From Stappia indica (GTDB lineage: Bacteria > Pseudomonadota > Alphaproteobacteria > Rhizobiales > Stappiaceae): a stretch of 64,000 nt of DNA. Positions 57,602-64,000 of this stretch are shown piece by piece. Each line of letters opens with the position of its first letter. Within the stretch, counting starts at the first letter, position 1. The notes beneath the pieces are model-generated. The model saw only the letters and a program-made list of their open reading frames with translations, did no database searches and was not told the DNA's origin. The stretch lies in assembly GCF_020177335.1 (NCBI RefSeq), contig NZ_JAIVMG010000012.1, positions 1-64,000 of the forward strand. The letters are read 5' to 3'. The position numbers were made by a program, and so were the translations under genes.

Positions 57602-57630
57602 GTTATAATCGCCAGGACGGCACAAAGCAA
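57602..57630 (-). promoter_or_regulatory. Promoter of ahcY
   Basis: On the minus strand TTGCTT (57625-57630), 17 bases, TATAAC (57602-57607). The leader to the ATG at 57467 is about 128 bases; I recognise no riboswitch in it. Confidence 0.65.
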
Positions 57631-57635
57631 TAATG

Positions 57636-57655
57636 ATATAAAGATTTCTTTATAT
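57636..57655. promoter_or_regulatory. SahR-like operator upstream of ahcY
   Basis: ATATAAAG (57636-57643) and CTTTATAT (57648-57655) are perfect reverse complements around ATTT, immediately upstream of the ahcY -35 box. ATATAAAG-N4-CTTTATAT resembles the operators of SahR/ArsR-family regulators of SAM-cycle genes in Proteobacteria. It lies between the ahcY start and the HPr stop. Confidence 0.65.
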
Positions 57656-57677
57656 GAGCGACAGGAGCCAAACTGAC

Positions 57678-57971
57678 TCAGTCGGCCTCGCCGAAACCGC
57701 TTTCCACCAGCTCGGCGATCGCCGCCAGCGCCGGCTCGGCTTCGGCGCCGGTGGCGGAGACATGGATGCTGCAGCCTGGCGAGGCCGCCAGCATCATCAG
57801 CCCCATGATCGAGGTCCCACCCACCGACTGACCATCCTTGGTGACGACCACATCCGCCTTGAACCCCTCGACCAGCTTGACGAGCTTGGCCGAGGCCCGG
57901 GCATGCAGACCGCGGCGGTTGACGATGGTGAGGTCGCGATGGAGGCCGGGCTGGGTATCCGCCTGGGTCAT
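57678..57971 (-). CDS. Phosphocarrier protein HPr (NPr type)
   Basis: The ATG at 57971 (MTQADTQPGLHRDLTIVNRR) gives 97 residues; the longer frame overlaps the EIIA gene. The phosphorylated histidine is H23 in NRRGLHARASAKLVKL, and the regulatory serine equivalent to Ser46 is S54 in VGGTSIMGLMMLAASPG, the site that HPr kinase modifies. Together with EIIA-Man and HprK upstream it forms the regulatory PTS of Alphaproteobacteria, which lacks transport components. It lies 11 bp after the EIIA gene. Confidence 0.94.
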   Translation of the reverse strand: MTQADTQPGLHRDLTIVNRRGLHARASAKLVKLVEGFKADVVVTKDGQSVGGTSIMGLMMLAASPGCSIHVSATGAEAEPALAAIAELVESGFGEAD

Positions 57972-57981
57972 GGTGTTGCGA

Positions 57982-58386
57982 TCATCCCTGTCCGGAGAGC
58001 ACCTGGCTTGCGACGGAAATGTACTTCTGCCCGGCCTTGCGCGCTTCATCCACCGCCTCGGCGACCCCGACATCGGCGCGCACGCTGGCGAGCTTGATCA
58101 GCATCGGCAGATTGACGCCGGCGATCACCTCGATGTTCAGCCCGTCCATGACGGAAATCGCGAGGTTGGACGGCGTGCCGCCAAACATGTCCGTGAGCAG
58201 CACCACCCCGGCGCCATCGTTGACCGCTTCAACCGCAGCCAGAATATCCTGACGGCGCTGCTCCATGTCGTCGTCCGGACCGATGCAGATCGTTTCCACC
58301 CGCTCCTGGGGGCCGACCACATGTTCCAGCGCTGACTTGAATTCTTCCGCCAACCGTCCGTGCGTGACGAGTACGAGACCGATCAT
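57982..58386 (-). CDS. PTS mannose-family EIIA domain protein
   Basis: The ATG at 58386 (MIGLVLVTHGRLAEEFKSAL) gives 134 residues. The phosphorylated histidine is H9 in VTHGRLAEE; VLLTDMFGGTPSNLAISVMD and IAGVNLPMLIKLASVRADVG are the EIIA-Man fold signatures. There is no EIIB, EIIC or EIID, so it is regulatory: in Alphaproteobacteria it receives phosphate from HPr and can act in ChvGI-linked or metabolic control. HprK lies about 150 bp upstream and HPr 11 bp downstream. Confidence 0.94.
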   Translation of the reverse strand: MIGLVLVTHGRLAEEFKSALEHVVGPQERVETICIGPDDDMEQRRQDILAAVEAVNDGAGVVLLTDMFGGTPSNLAISVMDGLNIEVIAGVNLPMLIKLASVRADVGVAEAVDEARKAGQKYISVASQVLSGQG

Positions 58387-58538
58387 GCCCTGTCCGTTTT
58401 GGGGTCCCACGCGGGACCGTCATTGCCATCCGGGCCGTTGTGCACCGGGCGACCAATTTCCGCAAGGCCGCCGCGCAGTGCAAGGAAAATCGGCACCTGA
58501 TGCCGGTTTATCCGCCATCGAGACGAAGAACGGGCCGC

Positions 58539-59009
58539 TCACCCCGCCGATCCGGACCAGGAAGCGTCACCGGCCCGCAGCAGGTGACCGAGAATGCGCG
58601 AGGCGGCCAGCGGAATATCCTCGTGAGGAAGCTCCAGACGCGGCACCGACACACCGCACAGCCGCTCAGTGCGGGCCGCCACCTCCGGAAAGCGGTCGAT
58701 ATCCGCGCCCGCGCGCAGATCGACAATCAGCCGCACCACCGCCCGAGGCTCATGCACCACCCTGGCGACACCCTCGCCGCGTCGCTCCCACCGCCCGGCG
58801 ATCGGCGGGGGCACCTCGGCACAAAGCCGCCCGGCGTGGCAGATCAGGATCACCCGGTCATCGGCGACATGACGGGCGAATCGCCCCCACAAGGCGGCCT
58901 GCGACACCAGTTCATCGCCGAGCCGGGACTTGCCGCCGCCCGAGGCGCCGCGCAGCAACACCCCGGCCGCCCCGACCAGCACGCAAGACGCATGAACCGT
59001 CGGCCTCAT
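58539..59009 (-). CDS. hprK: HPr kinase/phosphorylase, short alphaproteobacterial form
   Basis: Phosphorylates HPr on its serine. The ATG at 59009 (MRPTVHASCVLVGAAGVLLR) gives 156 residues: only the C-terminal kinase domain, without the N-terminal half of the Firmicutes enzyme, the usual alphaproteobacterial state. The P-loop is GASGGGKS at 21-28, followed by LVSQAALWGRFARHVADDRV (with the catalytic aspartate region). The start overlaps the chvG stop (ATGA), so it is translationally coupled to the sensor kinase, linking HPr phosphorylation to ChvGI signalling. The 150 bp to the EIIA gene show no gene. Confidence 0.92.
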   Translation of the reverse strand: MRPTVHASCVLVGAAGVLLRGASGGGKSRLGDELVSQAALWGRFARHVADDRVILICHAGRLCAEVPPPIAGRWERRGEGVARVVHEPRAVVRLIVDLRAGADIDRFPEVAARTERLCGVSVPRLELPHEDIPLAASRILGHLLRAGDASWSGSAG

Positions 59010-60931
59010 GACTTGTCCTCCGCCGGCAGGCGGATAACGAACTGGGCGCCGCACACCCGCCGCTCTCCGGTGCGTGGATCCACCTCTTCCCGGTTACGGA
59101 CCATGATGGTGCCGCGATGGGCCTCCACGATCTGGCGCGAGATCGACAGGCCAAGGCCGGAATTGTTGCCGAACTCCTCATAATCGGGCCGGTCGGTGTA
59201 GAAACGCTCGAAGATCCGATCCTGAAGATCGGGTTTCACCCCCGGACCGTCGTCGTCGACATTGATCACCACCGCATCCGCCGCCCGGCTGGCGGTGATC
59301 CGCACGCTCGCCCCTTCCGGCGAGAAGGAGCGGGCATTGTCGATCAGATTGTTGATGACCTGCGCCAGCCGGCTGTCATGCCCGAGGATGCGATAGGGGT
59401 GATCACGGCGCGACGGGGTGATGCTTACCTCCACCGGCACCGCCTCCGGCCCGCCGCGCTCGTTGGCCAGATCGCAGACACCGCGCAGCAACACGGCGAT
59501 ATCGACGAGGCCTGCATCGGCGCGCGCCAGTTCCGCATCGAGCCGCGAGGCATCGGAAATATCGGTAATCAGCCGGTCAAGACGGCGCACATCATGCTGG
59601 ATCACCTCCATCAGCCGGGCCTGGGAGTTTGGATTGCGCGCCAGCGGCAGGGTCTCCACCGCGCTGCGCAGAGAGGTCAACGGGTTCTTCAGCTCATGGG
59701 CCACATCGGCGGCGAAGGTCTCGATCGCGTCCATCCGGTTGTAGAGCGCATTGGTCATCTCCCGCAGCGCCCGCGCCAGATGGCCGATCTCGTCCTGACG
59801 GTCGGAGAACTGCGGGATTTCCTCGCGCGACTTGATGCCCCGGCGCACCCGCTCGGCGGCGGCGGCGAGACGGCGGACCGGCCCGGCGATGGTGCCCGCC
59901 AGCAGGATCGACAGCATCACGGTAACGCCGGCAGCGACGAGGAACACCCGCATGATCGCCATGCGCTCGGCGCGAACGATGGCATCGATGTCACCGCCCT
60001 GGGTCGACAAGAGCAGCGAGCCAAGCACGGCCCGGAAGCGCTGGACGGGGACGGCGACGGAGACGATCAGTTCCCCGCGCGGCGACACCCGCACCACACT
60101 GGCCGGCGAGCCGGCAAGCGCGGCCTCCACCTCCGGATAGGCGCGCCCGTTGCCGGCGCCGATTTCCTCATAAAGCGGCAGGTCGCCGCGCCGGAACCAC
60201 AGCTTGATATCGGCCCAGACCTTCTCCCACAGGCCCGGCTCCTCCGCCGTCGGCGGCGGCAGATCGAACCGCAGGATCTGGCCGCGCGCATAAAGATGGC
60301 GCGAATCGAGAATGAGGATGCCTTCCGGATCGTAGATCCGGGCGCGGGTCTTGGTCGGCGAGATCAACCGCCGCAGCACCGGCGCCACCCGTTCCGGATT
60401 GATCGGGAAGTCAAGCAGGCGCGCGCCATCGGCCGGCGACAGGCTTTCTCCGGCCTGGAGCTGCAGGAGCTGCTCCGGATCGACCATCAGCACGTCGGTC
60501 TCCACCGTGGCGGAAGCGGCGATGGCGCCGGCGATAATCTCGCCCTGGGTCAGGAGGCTCTGCACCCTGGCATCGATCAACCCGGCGCGGAACTGGTTGA
60601 GATAGAGGATACCGACCAGTAGCGCGCACAGACCCGCAAGGTTGAGCACGACGATGCGGCGGGTCAGCGAGGAGGTCAGGTACGGCCCGAGCAGCCCGCC
60701 GGTCCGCTTCAGGAGACGGCGGCGGATCCGGCGATTGCCCAGGGTGCGGAAGCGCCCGGACCGCTCACCGGGCGCGCGAGCGCCCGCTTCGGCCGCCCGC
60801 TCGTCCGCGCGGGCCTCCTCCGCAGCCGGCATCGCCGCCTTGCCCCCGGCAGCACGGTCAAGCTGATCCGCGCGCTTGAGGTCAGGGCCGGGCGTCCCGT
60901 CCATTTCGCCTGTCTGCGCCTCGATGGCCAT
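59006..60931 (-). CDS. chvG: ChvG-type membrane sensor histidine kinase
   Basis: Sensor of the ChvG-ChvI (ExoS-ChvI, BvrS-BvrR) system that responds to envelope stress and low pH in Rhizobiales. The 641-residue product has a long basic cytoplasmic N-terminus, a transmembrane segment (IVVLNLAGLCALLVGILYLN, about 93-112), a periplasmic sensor domain (about 115-320), a second membrane segment (VFLVAAGVTVMLSILLAGTI), a HAMP domain, the H-box FAADVAHELKNPLTSLRSAV and a catalytic ATPase domain with INNLIDNARSFSPEG, DDDGPGVKPDLQD and GNNSGLGLSISRQIVEAHRG. It follows chvI by 45 bp and its stop overlaps the hprK start. Confidence 0.95.
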   Translation of the reverse strand: MAIEAQTGEMDGTPGPDLKRADQLDRAAGGKAAMPAAEEARADERAAEAGARAPGERSGRFRTLGNRRIRRRLLKRTGGLLGPYLTSSLTRRIVVLNLAGLCALLVGILYLNQFRAGLIDARVQSLLTQGEIIAGAIAASATVETDVLMVDPEQLLQLQAGESLSPADGARLLDFPINPERVAPVLRRLISPTKTRARIYDPEGILILDSRHLYARGQILRFDLPPPTAEEPGLWEKVWADIKLWFRRGDLPLYEEIGAGNGRAYPEVEAALAGSPASVVRVSPRGELIVSVAVPVQRFRAVLGSLLLSTQGGDIDAIVRAERMAIMRVFLVAAGVTVMLSILLAGTIAGPVRRLAAAAERVRRGIKSREEIPQFSDRQDEIGHLARALREMTNALYNRMDAIETFAADVAHELKNPLTSLRSAVETLPLARNPNSQARLMEVIQHDVRRLDRLITDISDASRLDAELARADAGLVDIAVLLRGVCDLANERGGPEAVPVEVSITPSRRDHPYRILGHDSRLAQVINNLIDNARSFSPEGASVRITASRAADAVVINVDDDGPGVKPDLQDRIFERFYTDRPDYEEFGNNSGLGLSISRQIVEAHRGTIMVRNREEVDPRTGERRVCGAQFVIRLPAEDKS

Positions 60932-60976
60932 TCACGATCTCCCGCGCCTTCCCCAAACGGGGAAACACGCGATTGC

Positions 60977-61675
60977 TCAGCCTTCCCGGAACCGGTAGCC
61001 GACGCCGTAAAGGGTCTCGATCATATCGAAACTGTCATCGACCAGCTTGAATTTCTTGCGCAAACGCTTGATGTGGCTGTCGATGGTCCGGTCGTCGACA
61101 TAGACCTGATCGTCATAGGCCGCATCCATCAGCGCGTTGCGGCTCTTGACCACGCCCGGACGATGCGCCAGCGCGTAAAGGATCAGGAACTCGGTCACCG
61201 TCAGCGTAACCGGCATTCCCTTCCAGGTCGATGTGTGCCGCTCCTGGTCCATCACCAGATCGCCGCGCTCCAAGAGCTTGTCGCTCTCCGGCTTGGCCGC
61301 CGTCGCATCGCGCGGCTGCACCCGGCGCAGCACCGCCTTGACCCGCTCCACCAGAAGGCGTTGGGAGAAGGGTTTGCGGATGAAGTCGTCGGCGCCCATC
61401 TTCAGGCCGAACAGCTCGTCGATCTCATCATCCTTGGAGGTGAGGAAGATCACCGGCAGATCGGACTTCTGGCGCAGCCGCCTGAGCAGCTCCATGCCGT
61501 CCATGCGCGGCATCTTGATATCGAAAATCGCCAGATCCGGCGGCTCGCTGATCAGCCGATCAAGGGCCGCAGCGCCGTCCGTATAGGAGTGCACCCGGTA
61601 ACCTTCGCTCTCCAGAGCAATAGAGACCGATGTCAGAATATTGCGGTCGTCGTCTACAAGCGCGATCGTCGCCAT
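60977..61675 (-). CDS. chvI: ChvI-type response regulator
   Basis: OmpR-family transcriptional regulator of the ChvG-ChvI system. The 232-residue product has a receiver domain ([20 protein letters not shown], phospho-acceptor D52 in [15 protein letters not shown], the switch [11 protein letters not shown] with the conserved lysine in DFIRKPFS) and a C-terminal winged helix ([40 protein letters not shown]). The ATG at 61675 begins [10 protein letters not shown]. chvI is transcribed first, then chvG and hprK. In most Rhizobiales pckA is divergent next to chvI; here a MATE gene lies between. Confidence 0.96.
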   Translation of the reverse strand: MATIALVDDDRNILTSVSIALESEGYRVHSYTDGAAALDRLISEPPDLAIFDIKMPRMDGMELLRRLRQKSDLPVIFLTSKDDEIDELFGLKMGADDFIRKPFSQRLLVERVKAVLRRVQPRDATAAKPESDKLLERGDLVMDQERHTSTWKGMPVTLTVTEFLILYALAHRPGVVKSRNALMDAAYDDQVYVDDRTIDSHIKRLRKKFKLVDDSFDMIETLYGVGYRFREG

Positions 61676-61795
61676 GATCGGTGCCCTGATCCTCTTCGTT
61701 CCATTCGTGACTTGGTTTACCAGCCTTGGCGGTGAAAATGCGCGGAAATTATGACGCCCCTTCGCAAGAGACCGTTCGATCCCCGTCTCGCCGCC

Positions 61796-63199
61796 TCAGC
61801 CGGCCCCACCGGGAGAAAGAGCACGCGCGCCGACCTGGCGGGAAAAACGCGGAAGCAAGCCGGCGAGCGATACGAACACACCGGCCATCAGGCCGCCGAT
61901 CAGCCCACCCGCGCCAAGCTGCAGATAAAGCCCGCCCGCCCAGGCAATCGGGATGGCGACCAGCCAGAAGGCGCAGATCTGCAAGGCCGTTGGCCACCAC
62001 ACATCTCCCAGACCCCGCAGGGCGCCGATGGTGACCGCCATCGCCGCATCCGCCGACAACATGAAGGCGGCCACCTGCAGCGCCGCGGCAGCCGCGGCAA
62101 TGGTCGCCGGATCCTCGGTGATCAGCGCGGCGACCCGGTCGGGGACCAGCAGGAAGGCAACCGACACCGGCACCGGCCACAAGGCACCGAGCGCGATACC
62201 GGCGAAGCCTGCCCGCCGGGCGTTTTCCCGGTGGCCCTCGCCGACCGCGTGGCCGACCCGGATCGCGGTGGCCCCGCCGGTGCCAATGGCCATCATGAAG
62301 GCCAGCGTCACCAGCGTCATCACCGTCTGATAGGCGGCCAGTTCCACGGTGCCGATCAGCCCGGCCATCATCACCACGGTGGCGAAGGCCGCGCTTTCCG
62401 TCCCCTGCGCCAGCCCCATCGGCAGGCCGAGGCGGCGCAGCCGACGCGCCGGCTCCCCTGACAGCGCCTCCGCCAGCATGGAGCGGCCGGCGTCACCTGA
62501 CAGGATGCGGAAGCCATCCGCCCGGCGGGCCTGCCGGACCAGCAGGGCGGCGATGAAAATCCCGGCCGCCGTGCGCAGGATCGAGGAGGCCAGCATCACC
62601 CCTTCGGCGCCCATGGGCGCAACCAGATCGCCCCAGCCAAGGCCAAGAACGCCATTCAACGGAATGTTCAGCATGTTGGCGACCAGCATGATCGCCATGC
62701 CGGTCTTCGGCCGCCCCGTCGCCTCCATGAACAGGTTGCAGGCGATGAACAAGAGGGTTCCCGGCAGGCCAAGGCCGAACATCACCGACACCGTGCCCGC
62801 CCCGGCGGCAAGTTCCGGCGGATGACCGATCGCCAGAAACAGCGCCCGGGCAAACTGCGACAGCAGCAGCACCGCCACTCCCAGGGCCAGCGCATGCAGA
62901 ACGGCGGTGCGCAGAACCGCGCCGGCCCGTTCCGGCGCACCGGCGCCCGCGGCTTGGGCCACCAGCACGGCGGTCGCCTGCAGCGCGCCGACGGCGATCA
63001 TCATCAATGTGAGCTGCGGGGCAACGCCCAGACCGAAGAACGCCAGTTGTTCCGATCCTGCCCGGCCGACCATCACCGTATCGACGGTGAACATGACGAT
63101 CAGCGCCGCGCGGGCCATGATGATCGGCAGCGCCAGTTCGACGGTGCGCGAGAGATGGCGGCCGAGCGAAGCCGGCGCGGGAACGGCAAAGGCTGTCAT
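61796..63199 (-). CDS. MATE-family efflux transporter
   Basis: Na+/H+-coupled multidrug or metabolite exporter. The ATG at 63199 (MTAFAVPAPASLGRHLSRTV) gives 467 residues; the upstream extension is low-complexity. Twelve hydrophobic helices in two pseudo-symmetric halves are visible (for instance LALPIIMARAALIVMFTVDT, VMVGRAGSEQLAFFGLGVAP, GTLLFIACNLFMEATGRPKT and, in the second half, IGTVELAAYQTVMTLVTLAF, MAIGTGGATAIRVGHAVGEG and GVWWPTALQ-type segments). The VDTVMVGRAG and ATRVG-like motifs are typical of the NorM/DinF group. It lies 120 bp downstream of where chvI starts, on the same strand, between chvI and pckA. Confidence 0.9.
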   Translation of the reverse strand: MTAFAVPAPASLGRHLSRTVELALPIIMARAALIVMFTVDTVMVGRAGSEQLAFFGLGVAPQLTLMMIAVGALQATAVLVAQAAGAGAPERAGAVLRTAVLHALALGVAVLLLSQFARALFLAIGHPPELAAGAGTVSVMFGLGLPGTLLFIACNLFMEATGRPKTGMAIMLVANMLNIPLNGVLGLGWGDLVAPMGAEGVMLASSILRTAAGIFIAALLVRQARRADGFRILSGDAGRSMLAEALSGEPARRLRRLGLPMGLAQGTESAAFATVVMMAGLIGTVELAAYQTVMTLVTLAFMMAIGTGGATAIRVGHAVGEGHRENARRAGFAGIALGALWPVPVSVAFLLVPDRVAALITEDPATIAAAAAALQVAAFMLSADAAMAVTIGALRGLGDVWWPTALQICAFWLVAIPIAWAGGLYLQLGAGGLIGGLMAGVFVSLAGLLPRFSRQVGARALSPGGAG

Positions 63200-63656
63200 G
63201 CAGCGTCCACGAGATCGGGGTGACGGAAGAAGCGCGGGCCCACAACTCACCCGCGTTCCTGCCAGTATCCACAAGGCAGGGACCGCCACAACCCCCTTCA
63301 GGCCTGGTCGATACCGACAGGGGCGCCCGGATGTGTCCCGACACCTCCGTGACCTCCTTGAAGTGGGATTCGCCGGCTCAGAAACCGGCGGTTTGCCGGG
63401 TAAACTCCCTAAATTTCACCATCCCCGAAATTTAATCGATTTAGCCTCCCGCGTGGGGGTGCCGTAGTCCTTGTTGCGGCAGGGCCCATCCTCTAGGTTC
63501 GAATTGCTCAAAACGAAACTTGGTGCCGCGCCGGATCAACCGGCTGCGGCTATCCACCTATGGACGGGGAGCGGGTAACGCCGCGCCGGGCCACGGCCGG
63601 GCATGCCGCGCAAGCGGAGGCGAAGCCGGTGAAACGCAAACAAGGACTTCGGAAAC
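63200..63656. other. Gene-free region upstream of pckA with an inverted repeat
   Basis: No gene is supported. A hairpin CGCCGG...CCGGCG lies at 63371-63390, and AAATTTC (63411-63417) with GAAATTT (63427-63433) form an inverted repeat with a nine-base spacer in the most AT-rich part, a likely regulatory site for pckA or the MATE gene. Clear sigma-70 boxes were not found. Confidence 0.5.
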
Positions 63657-64000
63657 ATGGCTGAACAGGGTGTAGAGTCTCCTTCGCGGCACGACGACAT
63701 GTGCGGGCTGAAGGAGCTTGGGGGCCTTTTTCACAATCTGACCGCCCCCGCGCTCTACGAGCACGCCATCCGGCGCGGCGAGGCGGTGCTCGCCGATCAG
63801 GGCGCGCTCGTGGTTGAGACCGGTGTCCATACCGGCCGCTCGCCCAAGGACAAGTTCGTCGTCGAGGACGACACCACCCGGGACACCGTGTGGTGGGACA
63901 ATAGCGCCCGGATGAGCGGCGAAGCCTTCGACACGCTGCTGGCCGACATGCAGGCCCACGCCAAGGGCATGGAGCTGTTTGCCCAGGACCTTTACGGCGG
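63657..64000 (+). CDS. pckA: Phosphoenolpyruvate carboxykinase (ATP), N-terminal part
   Basis: The gene runs off the window end; 114 complete codons are present. The ATG at 63657 (MAEQGVESPSRHDDMCGLKE) is followed by LFHNLTAPALYEHAIRRGEA, LVVETGVHTGRSPKDKFVVE and TVWWDNSARMSGEAFDTLL, the N-terminal signature of ATP-dependent PEP carboxykinase, which decarboxylates oxaloacetate to PEP at the start of gluconeogenesis. In Rhizobiales pckA is next to and divergent from chvI-chvG and is under their control; here the MATE gene intervenes, leaving about 460 bp of regulatory region. Confidence 0.93.
   Translation, partial: MAEQGVESPSRHDDMCGLKELGGLFHNLTAPALYEHAIRRGEAVLADQGALVVETGVHTGRSPKDKFVVEDDTTRDTVWWDNSARMSGEAFDTLLADMQAHAKGMELFAQDLYG

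Overview
The window is high-GC alphaproteobacterial chromosome, most likely from the Hyphomicrobiales (Rhizobiales). The placement rests on gene order and gene types: chvI-chvG-hprK(short)-EIIA-HPr-ahcY, a TsaE-AmgK fusion beside a MurU-type nucleotidyltransferase and addBA, lptCAB-rpoN-hpf-ptsN, a class II EPSP synthase very like Agrobacterium CP4, a divergent RNase D, a TIGR02300 (FYDLN) protein and DUF1150 next to Hsp20. A Stappiaceae-like family is a guess; no rRNA or other decisive marker is present. Most of the window is core housekeeping DNA and no complete prophage, plasmid or CRISPR array is visible. Layout: 0.3-3.2 kb, a minus-strand pair of a membrane protein and a secreted von Willebrand A protein with four 88-residue repeats and a frameshifted tail. 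3.2-5.9 kb, a visibly AT-richer insert next to tRNA-Ser(CGA), carrying one gene that joins a DUF262 (GmrSD/SspE-type) N-terminus to a Schlafen AlbA_2-type C-terminus. This is the best candidate for an undescribed system. 6.1-14.1 kb, rplU-rpmA, a GNAT acetyltransferase, obgE-proB-proA-nadD, rsfS and rlmH, with two copies of a 270-bp MITE bracketing rsfS-rlmH. 14.5-19.3 kb, an envC-ctpA-divergent deacetylase-rppH run behind two CtrA-like boxes. 19.3-24.7 kb, queG and an FzlA-like GST-fold protein, uppP, a WYL regulator with a clear palindromic operator, a DUF1127 protein and an NDUFA9-like reductase. 24.8-31.2 kb, tRNA-Leu(CAG), rnd, lptC-lptA-lptB-rpoN-hpf-ptsN. 31.3-34.1 kb, DUF1150 and Hsp20 behind an RpoH promoter and a structured leader, a membrane protein, tRNA-Ala(GGC) and the FYDLN protein. 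34.3-42.5 kb, aroA-cmk-rpsA, panB, sppA-ihfB, a LapA-domain protein, a VOC protein and a TRIC-type channel. 42.5-55.8 kb, a palindromic repeat cluster, grpE, trxA, addA-addB, murU/tsaE-amgK and a large PAS histidine kinase. 56-64 kb, ahcY with a SahR-like operator, HPr/EIIA/HprK, chvG/chvI, a MATE exporter and the start of pckA. Functionally the window gathers envelope building and remodelling (LPS transport, EnvC/CtpA, UppP, AmgK/MurU recycling, ChvGI), the nitrogen-type PTS with sigma-54 and HPF, translation and ribosome assembly, and DNA repair. Coordinates were read by eye; starts were moved inward from the longest open frame wherever a ribosome-binding site or family alignment argued for it. 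All family names come from motif recognition, not from a database search.
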